The notes: generated by a model from the sequence alone, not told the origin. 30,345 nt of DNA from CAJWBT01 sp964401855 (GCA_964401855.1 CAYOAF010000064.1:1-30345); one strand, 5' to 3'; shown: positions 15,991 through 24,014, numbered from the stretch's first letter. Numbers and translations: made by a program.

Positions 15991-16779
15991 ATGTCTGTAT
16001 CCGGTAAAGTAGTCATCGTGACCGGCGCCAGCCGGGGAATCGGCAAGGCCGCGGCTGTGGGCTTGGCTCGCGAGGGCGCCAAGGTTGTTGTTGCCGCCCG
16101 CTCGGAAACGGAGCGCCCCGGCCTGCCCGGCACCATCCACGCCACCGTCGCGGAGATCGAGAGCTTCGGCGGCGCCGCCCTGGCCGTCCGCTGCAACCTG
16201 CGAGAGGAAGATGACATCACCGCCATGGTGCGGCAAACCATGGACGCCTTCGGCCGCGTCGACGTGCTGGTGAACAACGCCGGCGTGGGCAACTACCGGT
16301 CGTTCCTGAAGACCAGCCTCAAAGAGTGGGACCTGGTCATGGACATCGACCTGAGGGCCCCCTTCATCTGTTGCAAGGCAGTGGCGCCCATAATGGTCGA
16401 TCAGGGAAGTGGCAGCATCATCAACGTTTCGTCTCAAGCTGCCAACAACATCTTTTCTTCCACCCGTGGGATGGAGCCCGGCCTCCGCATCGAGATGATG
16501 GGCCAGGTCTATGGGACGGTGAAGGCGGGCCTGGAGCGGTTCACCTGGGGGCTGGCCACCGAGCTGGGCCGGTATAATATCGCGGTCAACGCCCTGAAGC
16601 CGATGCGCCCGGTGGTCACCGAGGGGTTCCTGGCCCAGCGCCCCGACGCCGACTACTCCACCTGGGTCACCCCGGAAGCCATGACCAAGGCGATCATTTT
16701 CCTAGCCCAGCAGGACGCCCGCGGCCTCACCGGGACCAACGTCACCGACGAGGAACTGGTCAAGAGGCACGGGCTGTAG
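15991..16779 (+). CDS. Short-chain dehydrogenase/reductase (SDR)
   Basis: This is a classical SDR of 262 residues with a Rossmann fold that binds NAD(P)H. TGASRGIG (11-18) is the dinucleotide loop, NNAG is at 95-98, Ser147/148 lie in INVSSQ, and the catalytic pair is Tyr174 and Lys178 in VYGTVKAG. The basic Arg37 in the VVAARSET segment hints at NADP preference. It oxidises or reduces a hydroxyl/keto group; the substrate is unknown, and 3-hydroxyacyl-CoA or ketoacyl substrates are possible given the neighbours. GAGGTGAGGAA precedes the ATG. It follows the broken phosphofructokinase by 179 nt and converges on the rhodanese gene. Confidence 0.92.
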   Translation: MSVSGKVVIVTGASRGIGKAAAVGLAREGAKVVVAARSETERPGLPGTIHATVAEIESFGGAALAVRCNLREEDDITAMVRQTMDAFGRVDVLVNNAGVGNYRSFLKTSLKEWDLVMDIDLRAPFICCKAVAPIMVDQGSGSIINVSSQAANNIFSSTRGMEPGLRIEMMGQVYGTVKAGLERFTWGLATELGRYNIAVNALKPMRPVVTEGFLAQRPDADYSTWVTPEAMTKAIIFLAQQDARGLTGTNVTDEELVKRHGL

Positions 16780-16858
16780 GTTATTCGAATCAATCTTTGC
16801 GCCCTCCCCGGTTGATCAGATGCTTCGGTTGAAGCCGATGTGTTTGGGGCGCCCCCTC

Positions 16859-17689
16859 CTACACTTCCAGGGGTGTATCTTCCCGGTTGGCCCACTCACC
16901 CATGGAGCCATCGTAGTTCTTGGCCTCGCCGTAACCCATGAGCTTCAGGACCAGCACGCCGTGCGCCGCACGGATGCCGCCCTGTCAATAGGCAAATATT
17001 TTCTTGTCCAGTGTGATGCCCTTCTCCGCCAGGGTCCGCCGGATCTCCTCCGGCGGCTTGAACCGGTGGGTTTCCCGGTCCATGGTCTGCCACCAATCCA
17101 TGTGTACGGCCCCAGGAACGTGCCCGACCCGCTTGTTGCCCCGGCTGTTGGCGCCGGTCCACTCGCCTGAACTCCGGACATCCCAGATGACCGCGTCGTC
17201 GACACCGCAGGCAGCCTTGAGGTCATCGAGCCTGGCCATCATCGAGTCGTCGGCCTTGGGGGTGAACTTTACGCCGGAGGCGGGATCGGGCCTATCGAAG
17301 CTGACGGCCCGGCCCTCGGTGACCCAGCGCCGCCAGCCGCCGTCCAGCACCTTGACGTTGCCGTGGCCGTGGGTGTTGAGCGCCCACCAGAATCGGGCGG
17401 AGTAGTTGCTCTGGTTGTTGTCGTAGGCGATCACCAACGTGTCGTCGCCGATGCCCAACCCCTGGCACATCGTGGCGAACTGGCCGGGATTCATCAAATG
17501 CACCCGCCCGGTGTCCGGGTCCTTCTCATAATTGTCGGGCACCAGCACCGCCCCGGGGATGTGACCCCGAAGATAGGCTGGCTCCACTTCGCAATCCACC
17601 ACCACCACGTTGGCGTCATCCTTGTGGGCTTCCACCCAAGCGGCGTCCACCAGATATTCCGGATGGGCGAAACCTTCTCCCACTGTCAT
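16859..17689 (-). CDS. Tandem-domain rhodanese with in-frame TGA at the catalytic cysteine (candidate selenoprotein)
   Basis: The complete frame is 276 codons, the usual length of two-domain thiosulfate/3-mercaptopyruvate sulfurtransferases. Domain 1 (about 8-125) has the conserved GHIPGAV and AYDNNQSNYSARFWW stretches. Domain 2 (about 150-276) has VIWDVRSSGEWTG, VGHVPGAVHMDWW and the active loop. At position 235 the codon expected for the catalytic Cys (family pattern FAYCQGGIRAAHG) is TGA (16985-16987). Beyond it the same frame reads QGGIRAAHGVLVLKLMGYG through NYDGSMGEWANREDTPLE to TAG at 16859-16861. AGGAGG precedes the ATG at 17689. Translation as selenocysteine would give a selenyl-sulfide sulfurtransferase; terminating at TGA would leave an inactive 234-residue product. 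One nonsense mutation is the alternative, but there is no other damage. The gene converges on the SDR gene. Confidence 0.8.
16952..16979 (-). promoter_or_regulatory. Candidate bacterial SECIS stem-loop
   Basis: Immediately after the in-frame TGA the transcript can fold into a stem of 11-12 base pairs. Counting the U of UGA as 1, C9-U14 pairs with G31-G36, a C bulges at 30, and C15-G19 (or C20) pairs with C25 (or G24)-G29. The tip is CGGCG or GGC, with G21 and G22 exposed. Bacterial SECIS elements lie directly downstream of the UGA, are stems with a small apical loop containing G, and often have a bulge; this hairpin meets those points. GC-rich DNA forms hairpins easily, so this is supportive, not conclusive. 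Confidence 0.5.
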
Positions 17690-17767
17690 GTTTCCTCCTG
17701 AAAAAGCTGTGGCCTGGAGAGATGCAAGAAAACCGGCCGGCTCGTATCCGCCGACTGGCTTCAACCA

Positions 17768-17796
17768 ATTGTAGGGTAGAGCATAAGCGGGGTCAA
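17768..17796 (-). promoter_or_regulatory. Promoter for the rhodanese gene
   Basis: On the minus strand TTGACC (17791-17796) and TACAAT (17768-17773) are separated by 17 nt, each matching five of six consensus bases. The -10 box lies about 78 nt before the ATG at 17689. An intact promoter argues that the gene is expressed. Confidence 0.6.
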
Positions 17797-18029
17797 TCGA
17801 GGGTCTTGCATATTTCTGGCTGGGACACACCTGCTCCTTCTCGATTGAGTGTTTTGGGCCGCAGCACAACAACAGCGCGATGCTCCCGATTTACGAACAC
17901 CTGCATATCCCGCAAAACCCCGCATAGGCTGTACATAATCTGGGCTGGGCCGTAGAGCGTAGACTAGAGTCAGGATTTAGCGAATAAGCAGGTACTTGGA
18001 ATCTCGCCAATACAGGCGCAGGAGACTCT

Positions 18030-18302
18030 ATGTAAGCAGTGGGTATTGCCGAGGCAAGCGTTAGGCTAGGCCTAAGCCCGGATACGGTCAGGTGTGGGCT
18101 ACGCACAGGCCAGATTGCCGGCCACTAGGAGCCTTTTGCCGTAGGGTGCGAATGGCTAGCGGAAGTCGACAAGGAACCGACTGTCATAAAAATACTAAAA
18201 GCCGAGCTGGAGCGCCTGTATGCGGGAATCAACCAGCTCCACCAACTCCCGACGCATAGAGCGCCGCCATCAGTTCGCCCGCGACGGCGGTGGTGGGCGT
18301 AG
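18030..18302 (+). pseudogene. Broken helix-turn-helix protein gene
   Basis: A single frame reads AVGIAEASVRLGLSPDTVRC, then GLRTGQIAGH, a stop, EPFAVGCEWLAEVDKEPTV, then ILKAELERLYAGINQLHQL, then a basic Trp-rich end (RRRWWA) and TAG at 18300-18302. This layout (excisionase/MerR-like helix-turn-helix, short linker, coiled-coil, basic C-terminus) resembles small DNA-binding proteins common in Chloroflexota. The ATG at 18030 has AGGAG about 6 nt upstream, but codon 2 is TAA and codon 33 is TAG (probably a former CAG). It is most simply a decayed gene. I know the family only by its overall pattern, so the assignment is tentative. Confidence 0.5.
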
Positions 18303-19140
18303 CAATCGTCGTCCCAGTCAGAGCAACACGGATCTCCGCGAGGCAACTGGGGCTTTGCCCCAGACCCCAAGATCTGTCTGGACTTTGACCAGGAAATAGA
18401 GAAGGCCGCCTAAGAGACATGTATCCCTCGGACGGCCCTAGGTCGTCGGCTCACGGCTAGGTTCTCATCTGTCCACTCAAGCTCTGATGGGAGGTCTACG
18501 TCGCGGCGACGAAAGAAATGGACCGAGTGTTCGGTGAACGCAAGTAAAACAGCACCAGGGGGCCCCGCAGTCGTACCAATGGGGGAGGGCCGCATCCCCA
18601 TTTGGTCTGGTGAGTGATGAGACCTTCTGCCGAGGCGAAATCGAAAATCTGGATGATGTGCCTGAGCCACATGCGGGACAGAGTTGGGGGCAGGAAAACC
18701 CCGAGTGCAAGCGCCAGAGGAAGGGACCATGCAACACGCCGTTGCCAGCAAGACAACAATTCTCTGGGGGAACTGGCAAACCAGGGAAGGCCGGCCGGCA
18801 AGGTCTTTCCTCTACGGGCCGGATTGCCAGGTGGAGCGCCCGTCACCGCTGGTGGGTTGCGGCCACCTCGGAGCTATTCCTGACGCTGGCGATGTTCGTG
18901 TTTGCCATCATTGAGACAGGGTAGTGATTTCATTCCACCACCCCCCGCGACCGCTCTGGCGGCGCATCACTTCCGGATGTCGCGGTAGCTCTGAATCGCC
19001 GGGTCCTGGGTTCGAGCCCTAGCTGGGGAGCAGGCGGGCGAATTCGTGGCCGATTCTAACTTTCTTCCCCGCACCGATGGCTTGGAAGACCTAGCGGTCC
19101 CAAAGGGCCTCGAAGCATCTGCTGTTCCAATGCGGCGGGA
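18303..19140. other. Degraded stretch without an intact gene
   Basis: No frame here matches a known protein. A hairpin CTGGGGC-TTT-GCCCCAG lies at 18347-18363 just after the broken helix-turn-helix gene. A frame at 18610-18924 (+) ends with a hydrophobic stretch (WWVAATSELFLTLAMFVFAI) after basic residues, as in a one-helix membrane protein, but its first two thirds look like chance sequence. At 19006-19022, CTGGGTTCGAGCCCTAG resembles a tRNA T-arm without the rest of a tRNA. Confidence 0.45.
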
Positions 19141-19503
19141 CTAATAGAGGGCAACGGCCAGCCCGGCAATTCCCAGGATGGATGCTTCGACCATCAAGCC
19201 TATCATCGAGATTTGCAGAAGTTCCGCTTTCTGTTTTAAGAGGGCTTCGTTGTGTTCCACGGCGTTGAAAAAAGCATTCGCCACCCATCCGGCGAACTGT
19301 GCCTCACCGTAGTCTGGAACATGGTTCGCCAGCTGGAATAGATTGGGACCGCTTCGCCAGAGGGCGAGCCCGCCGGTAACCAGGAAGGAAACCACCAGCA
19401 GGGATGCTAGAAAAATGGAAACGGGGCGACCGATGTCACCTCTGCCGATCGCAAATGCCGCGATGGCAAACAGCGCGGCCGAGAAACCGATAACGGCGGT
19501 CAC
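19141..19503 (-). CDS. Small hypothetical membrane protein
   Basis: The protein has about 120 residues with three likely membrane helices: AVIGFSAALFAIAAFAIG (3-20), IFLASLLVVSFLVTGGLALW (30-49) and MIGLMVEASILGIAGLAVAL (100-119). Between them lies an amphipathic segment with VANAFFNAVEHNEALLKQKA. I recognise no named family. The only ordinary start is GTG at 19503. The frame stays open upstream for ten further plausible codons (SRKQQFEIK) after a CTG, so the true start may be CTG at about 19533 or may have been lost. No clear ribosome binding site is present. Location in the cytoplasmic membrane is inferred from hydrophobicity. Confidence 0.55.
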   Translation of the reverse strand: MTAVIGFSAALFAIAAFAIGRGDIGRPVSIFLASLLVVSFLVTGGLALWRSGPNLFQLANHVPDYGEAQFAGWVANAFFNAVEHNEALLKQKAELLQISMIGLMVEASILGIAGLAVALY

Positions 19504-19751
19504 TTTGATTTCGAATTGCTGCTTCCTGGACAGCTAATCGCTAAACCGGGAGCACGCGACCTAGTAGTAAAGCCCCTCGTTCAACATGCTCCAATTATAG
19601 CGAACATCAACTATGTGATACACGTGCTGTACACGCAATCGTTATAAAAAGGGTGGGCCCAGCTGGATTCGTGCCTGCGCTGTGGACACTGGGGAGACAA
19701 TCTTGGCCTATCGATCGGGCGTCGGCGCCGCTGCTGAAGCCTGCAACGCGA

Positions 19752-20744
19752 TCAGCGGCGGGCCGGGCTTTTGAGGTTCACGTCGACCCAGTTGCTCTTT
19801 ATGATTGCCCGGGCCTCTTCCTCATTCACCCCGCTGGCCGCGGCGCAGGCGCTGGTCTCTTCCCAGATGGCATCGACATCGCCCATCAGCAAGTACTTCT
19901 TGTGCCGGTCCTCGTGCTCGATGCCCAGGCCCCTTCCCACCAACGTGAGGTAGTGCTCCACCTTTAGCGGATACTCCATCTCGTAGCGGCACAGGCCGCG
20001 CTGGCAGCCGTGGTAGAGTGTGCATAAGATATCGGCCCTAGCTTCCACAGCGTCGCGAAAGGTCTTGCCGACGGATTCCTGCCACCCGTCATCGCCCAGA
20101 CTTGCCAGCAGCTCCGGGGTACATTGGCGCCCCAGTTTGTCGTTGACACCCAGGTCCATCCGGTTCACCCCGGGCAACGCCGAAAGAATCTGGAAGACGC
20201 TGCGGGCCTCCACGTCCGACTGGGTGCTGCCGGTGTGGTAGTGGACGGCCACGTCCACCCCCGGTTGCGGCTGGAAGCTCAGCCTATCCAGCTTTTCCAC
20301 AAGGAACTCGGCAACGTGCTGGAAGAGGAAGTCCCCCCGCATCTGCATAATTTCGTCGTAGAAGTAGATGCAGGACGGGCACCACATGACCACCCGCTCC
20401 GGACTGAACTTCATGAAGTTCCGGGCCGTGGCCGAGGCGAAGGAGTGGGCGGGTTTCGTGTCGCCTCTCCGGTGGTGCTGGATGCCGCAGCAGTAGGCCG
20501 CCCCGGCCACCGCCACGAATTCAATATTCAGCAGCTTGAAGATGTCCATCACGGTGCGCACCAGATGGGTCGTCTTCAGCACGTTGCATCCCAGAAAGAG
20601 GACTACCTCGGCGGGCTTCACGTCACCCTTGGGCGGGGTCATCAGCCATTCCCGCTCCTCTGGCGCCGACTGCAGACTGTGGAGGACCGTTCCCTCTCTG
20701 AAGTACTTCCCGTAAAACGATCTTTCTTTGTTTCCTTGCGCCAT
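19752..20744 (-). CDS. CCG-domain Fe-S protein, heterodisulfide reductase subunit B-like
   Basis: The protein has 330 residues and two cysteine-rich (CCG) halves. The first is canonical: Cys53, Cys85-Cys86, Cys122 and Cys125, i.e. C-X31-CC-X35-CXXC (FLGCN, AYCCGIQHH, MWCPSC). The second is degenerate, with Cys208, Cys241, Cys247 and Cys252; the usual HDPC segment reads HYHTGSTQ. In HdrB the CCG motifs bind non-cubane [4Fe-4S] clusters that reduce disulfides; related proteins serve in lactate, glycolate and succinate-linked oxidoreductases. No HdrA, HdrC or FAD-binding partner is adjacent, so the electron partner is unknown. The ATG at 20744 has AGGAGA upstream; the in-frame sequence before it lacks family character. 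Confidence 0.85.
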   Translation of the reverse strand: MAQGNKERSFYGKYFREGTVLHSLQSAPEEREWLMTPPKGDVKPAEVVLFLGCNVLKTTHLVRTVMDIFKLLNIEFVAVAGAAYCCGIQHHRRGDTKPAHSFASATARNFMKFSPERVVMWCPSCIYFYDEIMQMRGDFLFQHVAEFLVEKLDRLSFQPQPGVDVAVHYHTGSTQSDVEARSVFQILSALPGVNRMDLGVNDKLGRQCTPELLASLGDDGWQESVGKTFRDAVEARADILCTLYHGCQRGLCRYEMEYPLKVEHYLTLVGRGLGIEHEDRHKKYLLMGDVDAIWEETSACAAASGVNEEEARAIIKSNWVDVNLKSPARR

Positions 20745-20920
20745 TTTCTCTCTCCTAACTGCGACAGGGCGGGCTCTCCTGTCCGGTTGCGGGGGCCGGC
20801 CTTCGCGAGGGGACGCCTTTGGCCTTAGAGCATGGATTGAGCGGCCGCCAGGAAACGCCGATACCGACACGGGAGGGATTACGCTTCCGTTTTTACCCGA
20901 TAGCTGCCTGGATAGGAGAG

Positions 20921-20950
20921 AGTGTAGATTGCGTTGCCACCCGCTGTCAA
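20921..20950 (-). promoter_or_regulatory. Candidate promoter for the HdrB-like gene
   Basis: On the minus strand a perfect TTGACA (20945-20950) is followed after 18 nt by TACACT (20921-20926, four of six). It lies about 180 nt before the ATG at 20744, leaving a long leader. Confidence 0.4.
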
Positions 20951-21399
20951 CGCCAGCTAGAGTGTGGTCGTGCCGGAGCGGTCTTGGCGCTCCGGTTTAG
21001 CGTCGCTTTGATGCCGACCAGGCGCCGGCGCTCCAGGGGCGGTCTCCGGGCGGCAAACTCGCGCACCGGCTCCACTCGTTCGACGTTTGAAATGAGCTTT
21101 CCCGCTAAGACGCGGACCCCTTTGGGGCACGGCCTTTACCGGCGGCCCAGGCTGAAATGGGGGCAATTTCCCTCGTTTCCTACCCCAATTCAAGGAACAC
21201 CCGTCAATTATGCTACGTTGGGCGGTGTGCCGGGGACAAGGGTGCTAGCTCCTACCGTGACCGGGGTCAGGCCTGCCTTGGCGGGAGATAGGGCCCAGGG
21301 AGAAGAGGCCTGGTTTGGGGCACAACGGCCCCGGGTGACGTGACCCCGGTAAAAACCGAGCGGCGGAACGGGTAGAAGAGCACCGGCCCGGAAGCCGGG
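20951..21399. other. Intergenic stretch without a recognised gene
   Basis: Open frames here are compositionally odd and match no family. The only structure noted is a 10-bp inverted repeat, ACCGGGGTCA at 21260-21269 and TGACCCCGGT at 21341-21350, separated by 71 nt and located just past the gamma-glutamyltransferase stop; it could act as a transcript end. Confidence 0.45.
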
Positions 21400-23001
21400 C
21401 TACCAGCCGACGGCGCAGCCGTCCTTGCGAGGCTCCGAGGCGCCCCGCAGCACGCCGGTCTCCCGGTCCCGCTGGATTAGCTGGGCGCCGCCGAACCCCG
21501 CCATGATCCGCCGAGCGTATCCCTCGACGATGCCGGTCCGGTGGCCCCGGCGCTCCAACTCCGCCACCACCTCGGCGGGTATGCCCTCTTCCAGCGCAAC
21601 CGAGTCCTGGGTGACCAAGAACCGGAGGGCGTTGAGGGCCTCCTGGGGGTCCATGCCGAAGTCCACCATATTGCTGATAACCTGCAAGTGGCCCTGGGGC
21701 TGCATGAAGCCACCCATCACCCCGTAGCACAGGTACAGCTCCCCGTCCACCGTGGCCAAGGCCGGGATGATGGTGTGGTAGGGCCTCTTGTTGGGGGCCA
21801 GGGCGTTGAGATGGCCCGGCTCCAAGGAGAACAGCGCTCCCCGGTTGTGCAGCACGATGCCGGTGCCCGGCACCACCATACCGGTGCCGAAGTTGACGAA
21901 TATGCTGTAGATGAAGGAGCAGGCGTTGCCCTCGCTGTCCACCGTGCTGATGTAGACCGTATCGCTGCCGCGGCCGGTCTCGCCGTAAGGGGCTGAGACC
22001 ATGGCCCGCAGCGGGTCGATGAGCGCCCGGCGGGTCTGGGCGTAGCTCTTGGAGGCCAGTTGGCCGGTGGGGACCTGGTCCTTGCTGGGGTCTGCCACGT
22101 AGCGGAAGGCGTCGGCAAGGGCCAACCGCATCGACTCGATCAGATGGTGGTAAGCGTCGGCGCTCTGGGCGCCCATACCTGCGATGTCGAAACCTTCGGC
22201 GATGTTCAGCGCTTCCAGGGCGGCGATGCCCTGGCCGTTTGGGGGGCATTCCCAGCAGGTGACTCCCCGGTAGTCCGTGGAGACCGGCTCTTCCCAATCG
22301 GAGGTGTGCCCCGCCAGGTCTTCGGCGGAAAGCCAGCCGCCCTGCTCCTGAACGAAGGCGGCCATCCTCTGAGCAATCTCCCCTTTATAGAAAGCCTCGG
22401 AGCCTCCCTCGGCGATGGTGCGCAGGGTCCGGCCCAGGGTGGGTACGCGCATCACCTCGCCGTGGGCCGGCGTGTGGCCGTCCAGAAGCCACTCCTGGCC
22501 TGAAGGCAGCCGGGCCAGCTTCTCCAACTGGTTGGACCACTGGAATGAGATGATATCGGAGACCGGGTAACCCTCTTCGGCGTAGCGGATGGCCGGCTTC
22601 AACACCTCCGACAGAGGCATGGTACCGCAGGCCCGCAAGAGGGTTTCCCAGCCGTGGACCGCGCCGGGGACCGTTATGGAGTGGACCCCGATCTCCGGGA
22701 TCTGCTTGTGGCCCTTGGACGTGAGCGCTTCTAAAGACGCCGCGGCCGGGGAGCGACCGCTCCCGTTGATGGCCCTCACCTTTTTCTCTTTGTTATTCCA
22801 GACCAGGGCAAACATGTCGCCGCCCACGCCGGTTGACACGGGCTCGACCACGTTGAGCACCGCCGCGCTGGCCACCGCCGCGTCCACGGCGTTGCCTCCC
22901 TGCATCATCACCCGCAGCCCGGCCATGGCGGCCAGGGGCTGGCTGGTGGCCACCATCCCGTTTGTTGCCAGGACCGTCGAGCGCCTGGAGTCGAAGAACA
23001 T
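21400..23001 (-). CDS. Gamma-glutamyltransferase family protein (leaderless)
   Basis: This is an Ntn-hydrolase of 533 residues, close to the usual 530-580. The N-terminal part has GMVATSQPLAAMAGLRVMM, GGNAVDAAVASAAVLNVVEP and GVGGDMFAL. The autocleavage/nucleophile site is GSDTVYISTVDSEGNA with Thr348, which becomes the N-terminus of the small subunit. The C-terminal part has the YGVMGGFMQPQGHLQV stretch typical of GGT-like proteins. Classical bacterial GGTs are periplasmic; here no signal peptide is seen, so it should act in the cytoplasm on gamma-glutamyl compounds or on another acyl-amide. The ATG at 23001 is chosen; a TTG at 23007, closer to GGGGGAG, would add two residues. It is divergent from the peroxiredoxin. 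Confidence 0.92.
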   Translation of the reverse strand: MFFDSRRSTVLATNGMVATSQPLAAMAGLRVMMQGGNAVDAAVASAAVLNVVEPVSTGVGGDMFALVWNNKEKKVRAINGSGRSPAAASLEALTSKGHKQIPEIGVHSITVPGAVHGWETLLRACGTMPLSEVLKPAIRYAEEGYPVSDIISFQWSNQLEKLARLPSGQEWLLDGHTPAHGEVMRVPTLGRTLRTIAEGGSEAFYKGEIAQRMAAFVQEQGGWLSAEDLAGHTSDWEEPVSTDYRGVTCWECPPNGQGIAALEALNIAEGFDIAGMGAQSADAYHHLIESMRLALADAFRYVADPSKDQVPTGQLASKSYAQTRRALIDPLRAMVSAPYGETGRGSDTVYISTVDSEGNACSFIYSIFVNFGTGMVVPGTGIVLHNRGALFSLEPGHLNALAPNKRPYHTIIPALATVDGELYLCYGVMGGFMQPQGHLQVISNMVDFGMDPQEALNALRFLVTQDSVALEEGIPAEVVAELERRGHRTGIVEGYARRIMAGFGGAQLIQRDRETGVLRGASEPRKDGCAVGW

Positions 23002-23104
23002 GGCCAATCTGCTCCCCCGGATATTCCGCCTTCACCTCTGGCCGCCGAGGCCGGGTTGAAGGCTGAGCCATTCTATCATAGAGGGAATGCGGCCGCACCA
23101 CCTC

Positions 23105-23133
23105 TTGACTTGGTGCGTTTGCGGCCTGATAGG
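23105..23133 (+). promoter_or_regulatory. Possible promoter for the peroxiredoxin gene
   Basis: TTGACT (23105-23110) is followed after 17 nt by GATAGG (23128-23133). The -35 box is good and the -10 box is weak (three of six). It lies about 100 nt before the ATG at 23231 in a divergent intergenic region. Confidence 0.3.
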
Positions 23134-23230
23134 CTGTAACAAGGGAATCCGGATTTGGTCCCCATTCTCTAACTCCAATCCAGTGGCCGGCCATGACCGG
23201 CTGCGGTTATCTATATCAAGAGGCTACACC

Positions 23231-23704
23231 ATGGCAGCGGATGTTGGACAAGCGGCCCCTGAGTTCAATTTGTATGACACCGATCGCGGGCGGCGGGCGT
23301 TGAGCGATTTTAAGGGGAAGAACGTGGTTCTCGCCTTCTTTCCCGGGGCTTTCACCGGCACTTGCACCAGCGAGATGTGCGCCCTGCGGGACCGGATGGA
23401 CCGGTTCAACTCGTTGAACGCCCAGGTGCTGGGCATCAGCGTCGACCCTCCCTTTTCCCTGAAGGTCTGGGCCGAGAACAACGGACTGAATTTCCCGGTC
23501 CTGAGCGACTTCAACCGGCAGGCGGTGGATCTGTACGAAATCCCCCTTCAGGACCTGGCGGGGATGGAAGGCTACGTGGCCGCCAACCGGGCCGTGTTCG
23601 TGTTGGACAAGGGCGGTGTGGTCCGCTACAAGTGGGTCGCCCCCGCTCCCGGCAACGAGCCCCTGTATGACGAGATCAAGCAGGCCCTGGAACGGCTGGC
23701 CTAG
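23231..23704 (+). CDS. Peroxiredoxin (PrxQ/BCP-like thiol peroxidase)
   Basis: This is a thioredoxin-fold peroxidase of 157 residues that reduces hydrogen peroxide and organic peroxides. The active site is FFPGAFTGTCTSEMC: Thr42 and peroxidatic Cys45, with Cys50 five residues later as probable resolving cysteine, the PrxQ arrangement. The C-terminal AVFVLDKGGVVRYKWV and the acidic YDEIKQALERL helix are typical. It would be recycled by thioredoxin; a thioredoxin-reductase-like gene lies at 29230-30216 in this window. The frame is open from 23087, but the family N-terminus starts at 23231. The upstream ribosome binding site is weak (AGAGGCTAC). The gene is followed at 5 nt by the second MITE-like copy. 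Confidence 0.92.
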   Translation: MAADVGQAAPEFNLYDTDRGRRALSDFKGKNVVLAFFPGAFTGTCTSEMCALRDRMDRFNSLNAQVLGISVDPPFSLKVWAENNGLNFPVLSDFNRQAVDLYEIPLQDLAGMEGYVAANRAVFVLDKGGVVRYKWVAPAPGNEPLYDEIKQALERLA

Positions 23705-23708
23705 TCTA

Positions 23709-23861
23709 GTGTCCTCGTAAATGGCCTGATACCCGGTCCGTCATTCAGGCGAAGGCCGGGATCCAGCTAGCGTTTCCCTGGATTCCGGCTTGCGCCGGAA
23801 AGACGATCGTGGGCAGAAAATATCGCGCAATCTTGCCGATGCAAAACTGATTACAAGACAG
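23709..23861. repeat. MITE-like element, copy 2 (153 bp)
   Basis: This copy aligns over its full length with the reverse complement of the element at 14126-14277. It starts GTGTCCTCGTAAATGGC (one inserted C) and ends ATTACAAGACAG, with the central CGAAGGCCGG and TTCCGGC arms partly diverged. A TA precedes the left end (23707-23708); the right flank reads AA, so the target duplication has decayed there. Its position just after the peroxiredoxin and before pstS may affect either transcript end or the pst promoter. Confidence 0.78.
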
Positions 23862-24014
23862 AACACCAGTGCCGCCGCCCAGTTGGAGGCACGCAAATCC
23901 GCAGGACATGGAGGCTCTTCAGAATCGATTCCGCCGGCCGCGGGAATGTATCTGACGAGAAAAACCGGCCGTGTTAGACTGATACCGGCAAGTGTGAAGC
24001 GCGGCAAAGGGAGC

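Noticed and set aside
18347..18363. Hairpin CTGGGGC-TTT-GCCCCAG as an intrinsic terminator
   Set aside because: There is no T run after the stem, and the gene before it is already broken.
18610..18924. A 104-codon frame ending in a hydrophobic helix
   Set aside because: Only the last 30 residues look protein-like; the rest overlaps other equally open frames and has no recognised start signal.
20819..21343. A 174-codon plus-strand open frame in the gap before gamma-glutamyltransferase
   Set aside because: There is no ribosome binding site, no motif, and the composition is typical of chance frames in GC-rich spacers.
21245..22297. A 350-codon minus-strand frame overlapping gamma-glutamyltransferase
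   Set aside because: It is an out-of-frame reading of a clearly coding gene, with Arg/Gly/Pro-rich low-complexity sequence.
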